Numbered from the stretch's first letter, positions 19,195 through 28,716 are shown. The stretch is 64,000 bases of DNA from Streptomyces sp. Tue 6430 (GCA_021568835.1 JAKGSH010000010.1:5022001-5086000); one strand, 5' to 3'. Notes: a model not told the origin generated them from the letters alone. Numbers and translations: made by a program.

Positions 19195-19222
19195 GGGATC
19201 ACCGTATCCACAAGACATATCT

Positions 19223-19256
19223 ATTGATTCGATCAATGTTGACACTTCATCAGTCA
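19223..19256. promoter_or_regulatory. Palindromic operator candidate between the divergent citrate synthase genes
   Basis: ATTGAT-TCG-ATCAAT (19223-19237) is an AT-rich inverted repeat in an otherwise GC-rich region. It is followed by TGAC (19240-19243) and GTCA (19253-19256), a second, looser inverted pair. It lies 29 bases before the HTH-citrate synthase start and 56 before the other, so one bound protein could control both. The HTH-citrate synthase is the obvious candidate. Confidence 0.5.
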
Positions 19257-19292
19257 AGCATGGACAGTCGAATCAAGTTCGAGGAGGAAACC

Positions 19293-20449
19293 ATGTCCGT
19301 CAACAGGTACGCAGCCACATCCGTCGAGGTGCCGCGAGGGCTCGCCGGTGTCGTCGTCGCCGACACCGAGGTCGGTGACGTCCGGGGACGTGAGGGCTTC
19401 TACCACTACCGACAGTATTCGGCCGTCGACCTCGCCCGCAGTCGCCCGTTCGAGGACGTCTGGCACCTCCTCGTCCACGGCCACCTGCCGGACGCGCGCC
19501 GCGCCGCCGCCTTCGCCGCGGGGACCGCCGCTCTGCGAAGGCTCCCCGACCGGGTGGCGGACGCCCTGCCGGCCGTCGCGGCGGCGGGTGCCGACCCGCT
19601 GGCCGGCCTGCGGACGGCCCTGTCGCTGCTGGGCGCCGCGAAGGGCTTCCGGCCGGTGTACGACATCGACGCCGACCGGCGCCGGGAGGACACCCTCGCC
19701 GCAGCGGCCGCCGTGCCCACCCTGCTCACCGCGCTCCACCGGCTGGGCAAGGGCCTCGAGCCCGTCGAGCCGCGCGAGGACCTCTCGTACGCGGCGAACT
19801 ACCTGTACATGTTGACGGGCACCGAGCCCGATCCGGAGCGGACGCGTGCCGTCGAGCAGTACCTGATCTCCACCATCGACCACGGGTTCAACGCGTCCAC
19901 CTTCACCGCCCGGGTCGTCGCCTCGACGGGCGCGGACGTGGCCGCCTGCCTGGTCGCCGCCGTGGGCGCGCTGTCGGGACCCCTGCACGGCGGCGCCCCC
20001 AGCCGTGCGCTGGACACCCTGGACGCGATCGGCACTCCCGACCGCATCGACCCGTGGATCCGTGAGCGGGTTCTCGCGGGTGATCGCATCATGGGTTTCG
20101 GCCATGCCGTCTACCGGACCGAGGACCCGCGTTCGCGCATGCTCCGCGAGATCGCCCAGGGCTTCGGGGGCCGCGCGTGGACTTCGCCGTGGAGGTCGAA
20201 CGGCAGGTCGAGGCGATCCTCGCCGAGCTGAAGCCGGGCCGGGAACTGCACACGAACGTGGAGTTCTACGCGGGCGTGGTCATGGAGCTGTGCGGGTTGC
20301 CCCGCGAGATGTTCACCCCCACCTTCGCGGCGGCCCGCGTCGTGGGCTGGAGCGCCAACATCCTCGAGCAGGCGGAGGACAAGAAGATCATCCGGCCCGC
20401 GGCCCGATACGTGGGCCCTCAGGCGCCCGTCCCCGTATCGGCGGTCTGA
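19293..20449 (+). CDS. Citrate synthase (second, divergent copy; frameshifted in this sequence)
   Basis: The start is ATG 19293, placed five bases after GAGGAGG; the ORF extends upstream to 19224 without support. The citrate synthase fold is recognisable from VEVPRGLAGVVVADTEVGDV (the N-terminal domain entry) through YHYRQYSAVDLA, the active-site His in SGPLHGGAPSRALD, the second His in IMGFGHAVYRTEDPRSR, and NVEFYAGVVMELCGLP. In that last motif Glu replaces the usual catalytic Asp. The last 90 residues are in another frame; a missing G in the G5 run 20166-20170 (QGFGGPRVDFAVEVE) explains this, giving about 386 residues. It may be a methylcitrate or non-housekeeping citrate synthase. Its divergent pairing with the HTH-citrate synthase suggests it is that protein's main target. 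Confidence 0.85.
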
Positions 20450-20469
20450 GCCGGGGCGCGACCGTCCCT

Positions 20470-20514
20470 GCGGTGACCGACGCCGCGGTGACCGACTCCG
20501 CGGTGACCGACTCC
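20470..20514. repeat. Three tandem 15-bp units downstream of the citrate synthase
   Basis: The units GCGGTGACCGACGCC, GCGGTGACCGACTCC and GCGGTGACCGACTCC follow each other without gaps (20470-20484, 20485-20499, 20500-20514). They begin 21 bases after the citrate synthase stop. They could be a slipped, non-coding remnant; no gene covers them. Confidence 0.7.
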
Positions 20515-20713
20515 GTGGGTGGCTGCCCGCAAGGCGGCCGGAGAACGCGTGTGGCCTGGTGCCGTTCCGGCGCCAGGCCTCATCGGTGGTGATCGAGCAG
20601 GGACGGGGTGCCGGGCTGCTCGCCGGGTGATCACCGGCTCGCCGAGCGGTTGCGTGCGGCCGGGGCGGGGCGCCGGGACGGGTCTTCGGGTGGACGCGTG
20701 CCCGGCTGTGGGG

Positions 20714-20940
20714 TCAGGCGTCGGGAATGTCCGCCTTGGCGCGGATCAAGGTCTCTCTGCTGACGACGACGATGCGTTCGTAGTCGGCGCGTGCAGCGTC
20801 CGCGGGCAGTTCACCGTCCAGCGCCTCGGTGGCCTCGGTGCCGATGACGGCGAAATTGCCGTCACTGAGTTCGAACACGTCCGGGCAGGTCGATCCGGAG
20901 GAACTGCCACGGGCGCTGGGGGCACACCGATGCGGCGCAC
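20714..20940 (-). CDS. Small conserved hypothetical protein (apparent frameshift)
   Basis: Two overlapping minus-strand frames together give a protein of about 75 residues. The start RRIGVPPAPVAVPP (from GTG 20940) is in one frame and CPDVFELSDGNFAVIGTEAT, EALDGELPADAARADYERIV, VVSRETLIRAKADIPDA in the next. The join needs one extra base near 20886-20895. The C-terminal part reads like the short Streptomyces proteins often found beside regulatory genes, with DVFELSDGNFAVIG as the recognisable core. No domain or function is known to me. It is soluble, acidic and without Cys clusters apart from one Cys. The start is uncertain; no clear ribosome site was seen. Confidence 0.6.
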
Positions 20941-21102
20941 GATCTTCAAAGCTACCGGTCCTTATGAACAATCAACTCGAACAGAGTGGTGGAGGTCACA
21001 CGCTACTGGTGCTGGAGAGACCTCCGTGGCCGCATGACCGAAAACACCCCTGTCGTGTCACCGGTACCGGTGTGTTGACCTCTTCGGCAGGACCGCTCGA
21101 CG

Positions 21103-21654
21103 TCAGTCGGTGGGAGGAGTGCCGACGACCCACCACTCGTCCGTGTCGGCTTCGTCGAGGTCCTGGACGAGGCGGTCCACCATGCGGCCCACGCGCGCCT
21201 CTTCCGAGGTTTCGTCGAGGGAGGCGCGCATGTGCCTGGCCGCCTCCCAGTACTCGCGGAAGATCGGGCTCTGGAAGAACTCCCGGAGGGCCGCGTAGAG
21301 CTCGTCGCGGTCCACCAGCCCCGCCCGGTGGACGTGGTAGAGGTTGACGTACCAGGCGTTCGCGTAGAAGAACTGGCGGCGCCTCTCCGCCGGGATGTCC
21401 TTGTCGTACGTGTCGATGACCTCGGCCAGGGACGGGTCGTCGATCGCCCTGGTCAGCAGTTCCCAGTGCATGCGCTGCTGATGGGCCAGGGACTCGCGCC
21501 GGATCGCCAGTTCCTCCAGTTCCAGCTGACGCGCGTGCAGACGGTCCTTCTCCGTGCGCCGCTGACGTACGGCCAACGTCAACCCTGCCGTGGCGACCAG
21601 AATCCCTGCCGCCGCCGAGTTGAACCTCCCCGTGATCTTCTTTCGTGTGACCAT
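21103..21654 (-). CDS. DUF6082 family protein
   Basis: From ATG 21654 the protein has 183 residues. It has an N-terminal hydrophobic segment (FNSAAAGILVATAGLTLAV, about residues 11-29), then a charged coiled-coil-like helix (RTEKDRLHARQLELEELAIR), then a helical domain with the family pattern WELLTRAIDDPSLAEVID, FFYANAWYVNLYHVHRAGL and FFQSPIFREYWEAARHMRAS. DUF6082 proteins are common in Streptomyces and of unknown function. The larger ORF that runs upstream to 22134 has no conserved content. The 404 bases between this gene and the CobW gene hold GC-rich inverted segments but no site I can name. Confidence 0.75.
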   Translation of the reverse strand: MVTRKKITGRFNSAAAGILVATAGLTLAVRQRRTEKDRLHARQLELEELAIRRESLAHQQRMHWELLTRAIDDPSLAEVIDTYDKDIPAERRRQFFYANAWYVNLYHVHRAGLVDRDELYAALREFFQSPIFREYWEAARHMRASLDETSEEARVGRMVDRLVQDLDEADTDEWWVVGTPPTD

Positions 21655-22058
21655 GTCAACCCCCGAATCAGGCGGCCGCCCGCCGGTCGTCGAGTGCGGG
21701 TCGGCTGACGGGGACCGGCGGGCGATGGGCGGCGCTTGCCACCTCCAGGGTGCCGAGCGGCTCTGATCGGCGGGGAGGCGGAGAAGAGGCGCACGGAGGG
21801 AAGCGAGGGTCGCACACTCCGGCGCCTTGCCCAACGTCTGCCCCGCGAGCACTGCTAACAATCGTTCACTTCGCGGTGATTCCTCCGGCTCGTATCCTGA
21901 CTGCGCATTCAATCCCCGACCGTGCGCCGGGCCGTGAGCCGGTGCACGCGTAGGGCCTGGCGTTTGGATCAGGACGCAGGGAACCGGCGGTGCCCTGCAA
22001 CCCCCGCGCCCGCGGCGTGATCCGGACGACAGGCCCCAGGTGCCAGAGAGGTCGCACG

Positions 22059-23159
22059 TTGACGCAGAGCCGCACTCCGCAGCAGATCCCGGTCGTCGTA
22101 CTCGCCGGATTCCTGGGTTCCGGCAAGACGACACTGCTCAACCATCTCCTCCACCGCAGCGGAGGCAGCCGTATCGGCGCGATCGTGAACGACTTCGGCT
22201 CCATCGAGATCGACGCCATGGCCGTGGCGGGCGCCCTCGGCGACTCGACCGTCTCCCTCGGCAACGGCTGCCTGTGCTGCGCCGTCGACGCCGGTGAGCT
22301 GGACGGGTACCTCGAACGCCTCGCACGCCCCTCCACCGGCATCGACGTCATCGTCATCGAGGCCAGCGGGCTCGCCGAGCCGCAGGAACTCGTCCGGATG
22401 GTCCTCGCCAGCGAGCACCCGGGAATCGTGTACGGCGGTCTCGTCGAGGTCGTCGACGCAGCCGAGTTCGACGAGACCCGCGCCCGGCACCCGGAGATCG
22501 ACCGGCACCTCGCCCTCGCCGACCTCGTCGTGGTGAACAAGGCCGACCGGACGCCCGACGCCGCCCGCGTCCTGGACCTCGTCCGCTCCCTCACCGACCG
22601 GACCGCCGTCGTCCCCGCGACCTACGGCCGCATCGACCCCGAGCTCCTCTTCGACTGCCGGCCGGACGAGGAGCGCGTGGGGCAGCTCTCCTTCGACGAC
22701 CTGCACCGACAGGAGGACCCCGACGGGCCGGAAGACCACGGCGATCACGCCGGCCACCTGCACACCGCCTACGACAGCGTGTCCTTCGTCTCCGAAGTCC
22801 CGCTGGACCCGCGCCGGTTGACGCCGTTCCTCGACAGCCGCCCCGAAGGGCTGTACCGCATCAAGGGGTACGTCGACTTCGGGCCGCACGACCCTGTCAA
22901 CCGCTATGCCGTGCACGCCGTCGGGCGCTTCCTGCGCTTCTACCCGGAGCCCTGGGGCCCCGCCGAGGAGCGCCGCACCCAGCTCGTCCTCATCGGTTCC
23001 GGCATCGACGCCGCCGCCCTCGCCAAGGAACTGCAGGCCTGCGAGGACGACGCCCCGCACGCCGACGAGCGCGGCATGTGGGGCGTCCTCCGGTACGTCC
23101 GGGATCCCGACGGCGGAACGGCCGACGAGACCTGGAGCGGGCCGGCCGAGGAGACCTAG
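22059..23159 (+). CDS. CobW/COG0523-family GTPase (metal chaperone)
   Basis: This 366-residue G3E GTPase starts at TTG 22059, seven bases after AGAGAGG. The P-loop is GFLGSGKTTLLNHLL, the metal-binding CxCC motif is in GNGCLCCAV, the Walker B-like segment is VIVIEASGLAEP and the base-recognition motif is NKAD. A His/Asp-rich stretch (DHGDHAGHLH) in the middle probably binds zinc or a related metal. The C-terminal CobW_C domain starts at RFLRFYPEPWGP. COG0523 proteins deliver zinc, cobalt or nickel to client enzymes. I looked for a Zur operator upstream and did not find one. Its stop shares the CTAG with the stop of parC on the other strand. Confidence 0.87.
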   Translation: MTQSRTPQQIPVVVLAGFLGSGKTTLLNHLLHRSGGSRIGAIVNDFGSIEIDAMAVAGALGDSTVSLGNGCLCCAVDAGELDGYLERLARPSTGIDVIVIEASGLAEPQELVRMVLASEHPGIVYGGLVEVVDAAEFDETRARHPEIDRHLALADLVVVNKADRTPDAARVLDLVRSLTDRTAVVPATYGRIDPELLFDCRPDEERVGQLSFDDLHRQEDPDGPEDHGDHAGHLHTAYDSVSFVSEVPLDPRRLTPFLDSRPEGLYRIKGYVDFGPHDPVNRYAVHAVGRFLRFYPEPWGPAEERRTQLVLIGSGIDAAALAKELQACEDDAPHADERGMWGVLRYVRDPDGGTADETWSGPAEET

Positions 23160-25612
23160 ACCGGACCGGCCACGACCGACACCGGCTTGCCCACCGACAC
23201 GCCCGAGCCGTCCCGGCGCGGGTCGATCTCCGGCATGTCGACCGGGGTGCCGTTCTTCTGGGCGGCCCGCACCGGGACGGCACCCGCCCAGGCCAGGGAC
23301 AGGCAGTCCTCGCCCTTCAGGAACCGCTGGCAGCGCACGCCGCCGGTCGCCCGCCCCTTGCGCGGGTACTGGTCGAACGGGGTCAGCTTGGCGGTCGTCT
23401 GGACGGAGTCGTCGAGGGTGCCGCGCGAGCCCGCGACCGTGAAGACCATCGCGTCCACCGCCGGGTCCACGGCGGTGAAGGAGATCACCTTCGCGCCGTC
23501 CGTGAGCTTGATGCCCGTCATGCCGCCGGCCGGGCGGCCCTGCGGGCGGACCTGCGAGGCCTGGTACCGCAACAGCTGGGCGTCGTCCGTGATGAAGACC
23601 AGGTCCTCCTCGCCGGTGCGCAGCTCGACCGCGCCGACGATCCGGTCACCCTCCTTGAGGGTGATGACCTCCAGCTCGTCCTTGTTGCCCGGATAGTCGG
23701 GCACCACACGTTTGACGACGCCCTGCTCGGTGCCGAGCGCGATACCGGGGGAGGACTCGTCGAGCGTGGTCAGGCAGACCACCGTCTCGTCACCCTCCAG
23801 CGAGACGAACTCCGCCAGCGGCGCGCCGCCCGAGAGGTTCGGCGCGGACGCCGTGTCCGGCAGCTGCGGCAGGTCGACGACGTTGATGCGCAGCAGCCGG
23901 CCCGTCGAGGTGACCGCGCCGATCTCCCCGCGCGCGGTGGCCGGCACGGCCGACACGATCACGTCGTGCTTGGTCCGCCGGGCGTCCGCGTCCTCGGCGA
24001 AGGGCTCGGCGTTCGCCGTACGGGCCAGCAGACCCGTCGAGGAGAGCAGCACCCGGCACGGGTCGTCGGCGACCTGGAGCGGCACGGCGGAGGCCTGCGT
24101 GCCCGCCGACTCCAGCAGGACCGTACGGCGCTCGGTGCCGAACTTCTTCGCCACCACGGCCAGTTCGGCCGAGACCAGCTTGCGCAGCTCCGCGTCCGAC
24201 TCCAGGATCCGGGTCAGCTCGGCGATCTCCTCGTTGAGCTTCTCCTTCTCCGCCTCCAGCTCGATCCGGTCGTACCTGGTCAGCCGGCGCAGCGGCGTGT
24301 CGAGGATGTACTGCGTCTGGATCTCCGACAGGGAGAAGCGCTCGATCAGGCGCTCCTTGGCCTGCGCGCTGTTGTCGCTGGAGCGGATCAGCCGGATGAC
24401 CTCGTCGATGTCGACGAGCGCCGTGAGCAGGCCCTCGACCAGGTGCAGGCGGTCGCGGCGCTTGGTCCGGCGGAACTCGCTGCGCCGCCGGACGACCTCG
24501 AAGCGGTGGTCGAGATAGACCTCGAGCAGCTCCTTCAGGCCCAGCGTGAGCGGCTGGCCGTCCACCAGCGCCACGTTGTTGATGCCGAAGGACTCCTCCA
24601 TGGGCGTCAGCTTGTACAGCTGCTCCAGGACCGCCTCCGGCACGAAGCCGTTCTTGATCTCGATGACCAGGCGCAGCCCGTGCTCGCGGTCGGTGAGGTC
24701 CTTGACGTCGGCGATGCCCTGGATCTTCTTCGAGCCGACCAGGTCCTTGATCTTGGCGATGACCTTCTCGGGGCCCACGGCGAAGGGCAGTTCGGTGACG
24801 ACGAGGCCCTTGCGGCGGGCCGTCACGGTCTCCACCGACACCGTGGCGCGGATCTTGAAGGTGCCGCGGCCCTTCTCGTAGGCGTCCCGGATCCCCGAGA
24901 GGCCGACGATCCGCCCGCCGGTGGGCAGGTCCGGGCCCGGGACGTGCTTCATCAGCGTGTCCAGGTCCGCGTTCGGGAACCGGATCAGGTGACGGGCGGC
25001 CGAGATCACCTCGCCCAGGTTGTGCGGCGGCATGTTGGTGGCCATGCCGACCGCGATGCCCGAGGAGCCGTTGACCAGGAGGTTCGGGAACGCGGCGGGC
25101 AGCGCCGCCGGCTCCCGCTCCTGGCCGTCGTAGTTCGGGTTGAAGTCGACCGTGTCCTCGTCGATGGACTCGGTCATCAGGCTCGTCGCCGCGGTCTGAC
25201 GGCACTCGGTGTACCGCATGGCGGCCGGCGGGTCGTCGTTGCCCAGCGAGCCGAAGTTGCCGTGGCCGTCGACCAGGGGCACGCGCATGGAGAACGGCTG
25301 GGCCATGCGCACCAGGGCGTCGTAGATCGACGTGTCGCCGTGCGGGTGCAGCTTGCCCATGACCTCGCCGACGACGCGCGCGCACTTCACGTAGCCGCGG
25401 TCGGGGCGCAGGCCCATCTCGTTCATCTGGTAGACGATCCGGCGGTGGACGGGCTTGAGGCCGTCGCGGGCGTCCGGCAGGGCGCGGGAGTAGATGACCG
25501 AGTACGCGTACTCGAGGAAGGAGCCCTGCATCTCGTCGACGACGTCGATGTCGAGGATCCGCTCCTCGTACGAGTCGTCGGGCGGCGGGGTCTTCGTGCT
25601 GCGGCGGGCCAT
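23156..25612 (-). CDS. parC: DNA topoisomerase IV subunit A (ParC)
   Basis: This 818-residue type IIA topoisomerase A subunit has the catalytic Tyr134 in AMRYTECR, the quinolone-determining segment HPHGDTSIYDALVR (Ser95 present, the usual sensitive state) and the GyrA-like breakage-reunion domain. A C-terminal beta-pinwheel shows weak repeats (for example TSTGRLLRINVVDLPQLP, GTEQGVVKRVVPDY). A conserved GyrA box is not evident, which fits ParC rather than GyrA. It pairs with parE at 7704 and relieves chromosome linking before septation. It is encoded convergently with the CobW gene, and the two stop codons overlap. The divergent 358-base region with the M16 gene should hold its promoter. Confidence 0.93.
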   Translation of the reverse strand: MARRSTKTPPPDDSYEERILDIDVVDEMQGSFLEYAYSVIYSRALPDARDGLKPVHRRIVYQMNEMGLRPDRGYVKCARVVGEVMGKLHPHGDTSIYDALVRMAQPFSMRVPLVDGHGNFGSLGNDDPPAAMRYTECRQTAATSLMTESIDEDTVDFNPNYDGQEREPAALPAAFPNLLVNGSSGIAVGMATNMPPHNLGEVISAARHLIRFPNADLDTLMKHVPGPDLPTGGRIVGLSGIRDAYEKGRGTFKIRATVSVETVTARRKGLVVTELPFAVGPEKVIAKIKDLVGSKKIQGIADVKDLTDREHGLRLVIEIKNGFVPEAVLEQLYKLTPMEESFGINNVALVDGQPLTLGLKELLEVYLDHRFEVVRRRSEFRRTKRRDRLHLVEGLLTALVDIDEVIRLIRSSDNSAQAKERLIERFSLSEIQTQYILDTPLRRLTRYDRIELEAEKEKLNEEIAELTRILESDAELRKLVSAELAVVAKKFGTERRTVLLESAGTQASAVPLQVADDPCRVLLSSTGLLARTANAEPFAEDADARRTKHDVIVSAVPATARGEIGAVTSTGRLLRINVVDLPQLPDTASAPNLSGGAPLAEFVSLEGDETVVCLTTLDESSPGIALGTEQGVVKRVVPDYPGNKDELEVITLKEGDRIVGAVELRTGEEDLVFITDDAQLLRYQASQVRPQGRPAGGMTGIKLTDGAKVISFTAVDPAVDAMVFTVAGSRGTLDDSVQTTAKLTPFDQYPRKGRATGGVRCQRFLKGEDCLSLAWAGAVPVRAAQKNGTPVDMPEIDPRRDGSGVSVGKPVSVVAGPV

Positions 25613-25888
25613 CGCTGCCGGCTCCTCCTGTTTCCTGGTCGCTCGCCTGCGGGGCGCTCACGTCGGTGTCGACGCGCGTCCTTCGGCTCACTCTTGCTGA
25701 GGCGTGTGACGGGATCTCCGCGGACCATTGTGGACCGTGGCACCGACAGTGCGTCCCGGGGCCCGGGCGTCGGCGACCGGACCGGCCGGAGAGGCACCTC
25801 GTCCACGGCTGTCCGCAGGCTACGCGATCTCGCTCTCGGCGTACGCCGCCCGGGAACTCCACCGCCGCTCCGCACGCTTGCATACAGT

Positions 25889-25932
25889 GGCAGGACCAGC
25901 AGGAAAAACCGGCAGGACCGACAGGAAAAACG
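25889..25932 (+). repeat. Tandem 22-bp direct repeat in the leader of the M16 peptidase gene
   Basis: Two copies of GGCAGGACC-nn-CAGGAAAAAC-n (25889-25910 and 25911-25932) differ at only three positions. A TACAGT -10-like hexamer (25883-25888) lies just before them, so transcription would start within the first copy. They end about 38 bases before the ATG. The rest of the gene-free stretch 25613-25970 between divergent parC and the M16 gene shows nothing else I can name. Confidence 0.6.
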
Positions 25933-25970
25933 CGGTTTCGACGACCGCGCCCGCGATCGGAAGGACGTAC

Positions 25971-27332
25971 ATGCCCATGGGTCACACGGCCACAGCCCAG
26001 GCAGGCTCCGGGGGCCTGACAGCGACCGAGCACCGCCTGGCCAACGGCCTGCGCGTGGTGCTCTCCGAGGACCACCTGACCCCCGTCGCGGCGGTGTGCC
26101 TCTGGTACGACGTGGGCTCGCGCCACGAAGTCGAGGGACGCACCGGCCTCGCCCACCTCTTCGAGCACCTGATGTTCCAGGGCTCCGCCCAGGTCAAGGG
26201 CAACGGCCACTTCGAGCTGGTCCAGGGCGCGGGCGGCTCGCTCAACGGCACGACCAGCTTCGAGCGCACGAACTACTTCGAGACCATGCCCACGCACCAG
26301 CTGGAGCTCGCCCTCTGGCTGGAGGCGGACCGCATGGGCTCGCTGCTGGCCGCGCTGGACGACGAGTCCATGGAGAACCAGCGCGACGTCGTCAAGAACG
26401 AACGCCGCCAGCGCTACGACAACGTCCCCTACGGCACGGCGTTCGAGAAGCTGACCGCCCTCGCCTACCCCGAGGGCCACCCTTACCACCACACGCCGAT
26501 CGGCTCGATGGCCGACCTGGACGCGGCGACCCTGAAGGACGCGCGTGCGTTCTTCCGCACGTACTACGCGCCCAACAACGCCGTGCTGTCGGTCGTCGGC
26601 GACATCGACCCGGAGCGGACGCTCGCCTGGGTCGAGAAGTACTTCGGCTCCATCCCCGCCCACGACGGCAAGCCCCAGCCGCGTGACGGCTCCCTGCCCG
26701 ACGTCCTCGGCGAGCAGGTGCGCGAGGTCGTCGAGGAGGAGGTCCCGGCCCGCGCCCTGATGGCCGCCTACCGTCTGCCGCAGGACGGCACGCGCGCGTG
26801 CGACGCGGCCGACCTGGCGCTCACCGTGCTCGGCGGCGGCGAGTCCTCCCGCCTCTACAACCGCCTGGTCCGCCGCGACCGTACGGCCGTGGCCGCCGGC
26901 TTCGGCCTGCTGCGCCTGGCCGGGGCGCCCTCCCTGGGCTGGCTGGACGTCAAGACGTCCGGCGACGTCGAGGTGCCCGTCATCGAGACGGCCATCGACG
27001 AGGAGCTCGCCCGGTTCGCCGAGGAGGGCCCCACCGACGAGGAGATGGAGCGCGCCCAGGCCCAGCTGGAGCGCGAGTGGCTGGACCGTCTCGGCACGGT
27101 CGCCGGCCGCGCCGACGAACTGTGCCGGTACGCGGTGCTGTTCGGTGACCCGCAGCTCGCCCTGACCGCCGTCCAGCGCGTGCTGGACATCACCGCGGAG
27201 GAGGTCCGGGAGATCGCCCGGGCCCGCCTGCGCCCGGACAACCGCGCCGTACTGGTCTACGAGCCCGCCGAGCCCGCTGAGCCCGCCGAGAACACCGCCG
27301 ACGAGGACGAGAACGAGGAGGCGGCCCAGTGA
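25971..27332 (+). CDS. M16-family zinc metallopeptidase, catalytic subunit
   Basis: The protein has 453 residues from ATG 25971, six bases after AAGGA. It carries the inverted zinc motif HxxEH in AHLFEHLMFQG and the distal Glu in ENQRDVVKNERRQ, so the active site is complete. Insulinase-type domains follow with GHPYHHTPIGSMADLDAAT, FRTYYAPNNAVLSVVGD and the C-terminal half with GGGESSRLYNRLVRRDRTAV. The C-terminus is acidic. It is followed, with a GTGA overlap, by a second M16 protein that lacks the zinc motif, so the pair should form a heterodimer like other bacterial M16B proteases. It probably acts on small unfolded peptides; the substrate is unknown. Confidence 0.9.
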   Translation: MPMGHTATAQAGSGGLTATEHRLANGLRVVLSEDHLTPVAAVCLWYDVGSRHEVEGRTGLAHLFEHLMFQGSAQVKGNGHFELVQGAGGSLNGTTSFERTNYFETMPTHQLELALWLEADRMGSLLAALDDESMENQRDVVKNERRQRYDNVPYGTAFEKLTALAYPEGHPYHHTPIGSMADLDAATLKDARAFFRTYYAPNNAVLSVVGDIDPERTLAWVEKYFGSIPAHDGKPQPRDGSLPDVLGEQVREVVEEEVPARALMAAYRLPQDGTRACDAADLALTVLGGGESSRLYNRLVRRDRTAVAAGFGLLRLAGAPSLGWLDVKTSGDVEVPVIETAIDEELARFAEEGPTDEEMERAQAQLEREWLDRLGTVAGRADELCRYAVLFGDPQLALTAVQRVLDITAEEVREIARARLRPDNRAVLVYEPAEPAEPAENTADEDENEEAAQ

Positions 27333-28716
27333 CCGAGCTCGCCGCGATGGACTTCCACCCCAGCCCCAGGCGGGCGAGGCCAGGCCCTGGGCGTTCCCCG
27401 CCCCCGAGCGCGGGACGCTCGACAACGGCCTGACCGTCCTGCACTGCCACCGCCCCGGACAGCAGGTCGTCGCCGTCGAGGTCATCCTCGACGCCCCCCT
27501 GGACGCCGAACCGGCCGGCCTCGACGGCATCGCCACGATCATGGCGCGGGCCTTCTCCGAGGGCACCGACAAGCACTCCGCCGAGGAGTTCGCCGCCGAG
27601 CTGGAGCGCTGCGGCGCCACTCTCGACGCGCACGCCGACCACCCCGGCGTCCGCCTCAGCCTGGAGGTCCCGGCCTCCCGCCTGGCCAAGGCCCTCGGCC
27701 TCGTGGCCGATGCCCTGCGGGCGCCCGCGTTCGCCGACAGCGAGGTCGAGCGCCTCGTCCGCAACCGTCTGGACGAGATCCCGCACGAGCTGGCCAACCC
27801 CTCCCGGCGCGCCGCCAAGGAACTCTCCAAGGAACTGTTCCCGGCGACCGCGCGCATGTCGCGTCCGCGCCAGGGCACCGCGGAGACCGTCGAGAAGATC
27901 GACTCCGCCGCCGTACGCGCCTTCTACGAGAAGCACGTCCGCCCCGCCACGGCCACCGCCGTGGTCGTCGGCGATCTCACCGGGATCGACCTCGGCGCGC
28001 TCCTGGGTGACACCCTGGGCACCTGGACGGGCTCCGCGGCCCAGCCGCGACCGGTGCCGCCCGTGACCGCCGACGACGCCGGGCGGGTCGTCATCGTGGA
28101 CCGTCCCGGCGCCGTCCAGACGCAGCTGCTGATCGGCCGCATCGGCGCCGACCGGCACGCGCGCGTGTGGCCCGCGCAGGTGCTCGGCACGTACTGCCTG
28201 GGCGGCACCCTCACCTCCCGGCTGGACCGCGTCCTGCGCGAGGAGAAGGGCTACACCTACGGCGTGCGCTCCTTCGGGCAGGTCCTCAGGTCCGCACCGG
28301 ACGGCTCGGGCGCTGCGATGCTCGCCATCAGCGGCTCGGTCGACACCCCCAACACCGGTCCCGCGCTGGAGGACCTGTGGAAGGTGCTGCGCACCCTCGC
28401 CGAGGGCGGTCTGACCGACGCCGAGCGGGACGTCGCCGTGCAGAACCTCGTCGGAGTGGCGCCCCTGAAGTACGAGACGGCCGCCGCCGTGGCGGGCACG
28501 CTGGCCGACCAGGTCGAGCAGCACCTGCCGGACGACTACCAGGCCACGCTGTACCGGCAACTCGCCGTGACCGGCACCGTGGAGGCCACGGCGGCGGTCG
28601 TGAGCGCCTTCCCGGTGGACCGCCTGGTGACGGTCCTCGTCGGCGACGCGGCCGCGATCAAGGCGCCGGTCGAGGCCCTCGGCATCGGTGAGGTGAAGGT
28701 CGTCCCCGCGGAGTAG
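27329..28716 (+). CDS. M16-family peptidase-like, non-catalytic partner subunit (frameshifted near start)
   Basis: GTG 27329 overlaps the stop of the catalytic subunit. The first ten codons (VTELAAMDFHP) are in one frame and the rest in another; one extra C in the C4 run 27358-27361 (FHPQPQAGEARPWAFPAP) gives a continuous ~462-residue protein. The position of the zinc motif reads TIMARAFSEGTDKH without HxxEH, so it cannot bind the metal. The downstream R/Y-type motif typical of inactive M16B partners is represented by EEKGYTYGVRSFGQ and GGTLTSRLDRVLREE. Together with the upstream gene it should form the closed peptidase chamber. A strong terminator follows. Confidence 0.86.

Noticed and set aside
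21655..22058. Zur box or riboswitch before the CobW-type gene
   Set aside because: No TGAAAATGATTTTCA-like palindrome or conserved RNA blocks could be seen.
23078..27878. Very long open frames (1202 and 1362 residues) overlapping parC and the M16 genes
   Set aside because: They are shadows of GC-rich coding DNA. parC and the M16 pair in the same DNA have complete motifs; the long frames have only low-complexity sequence.
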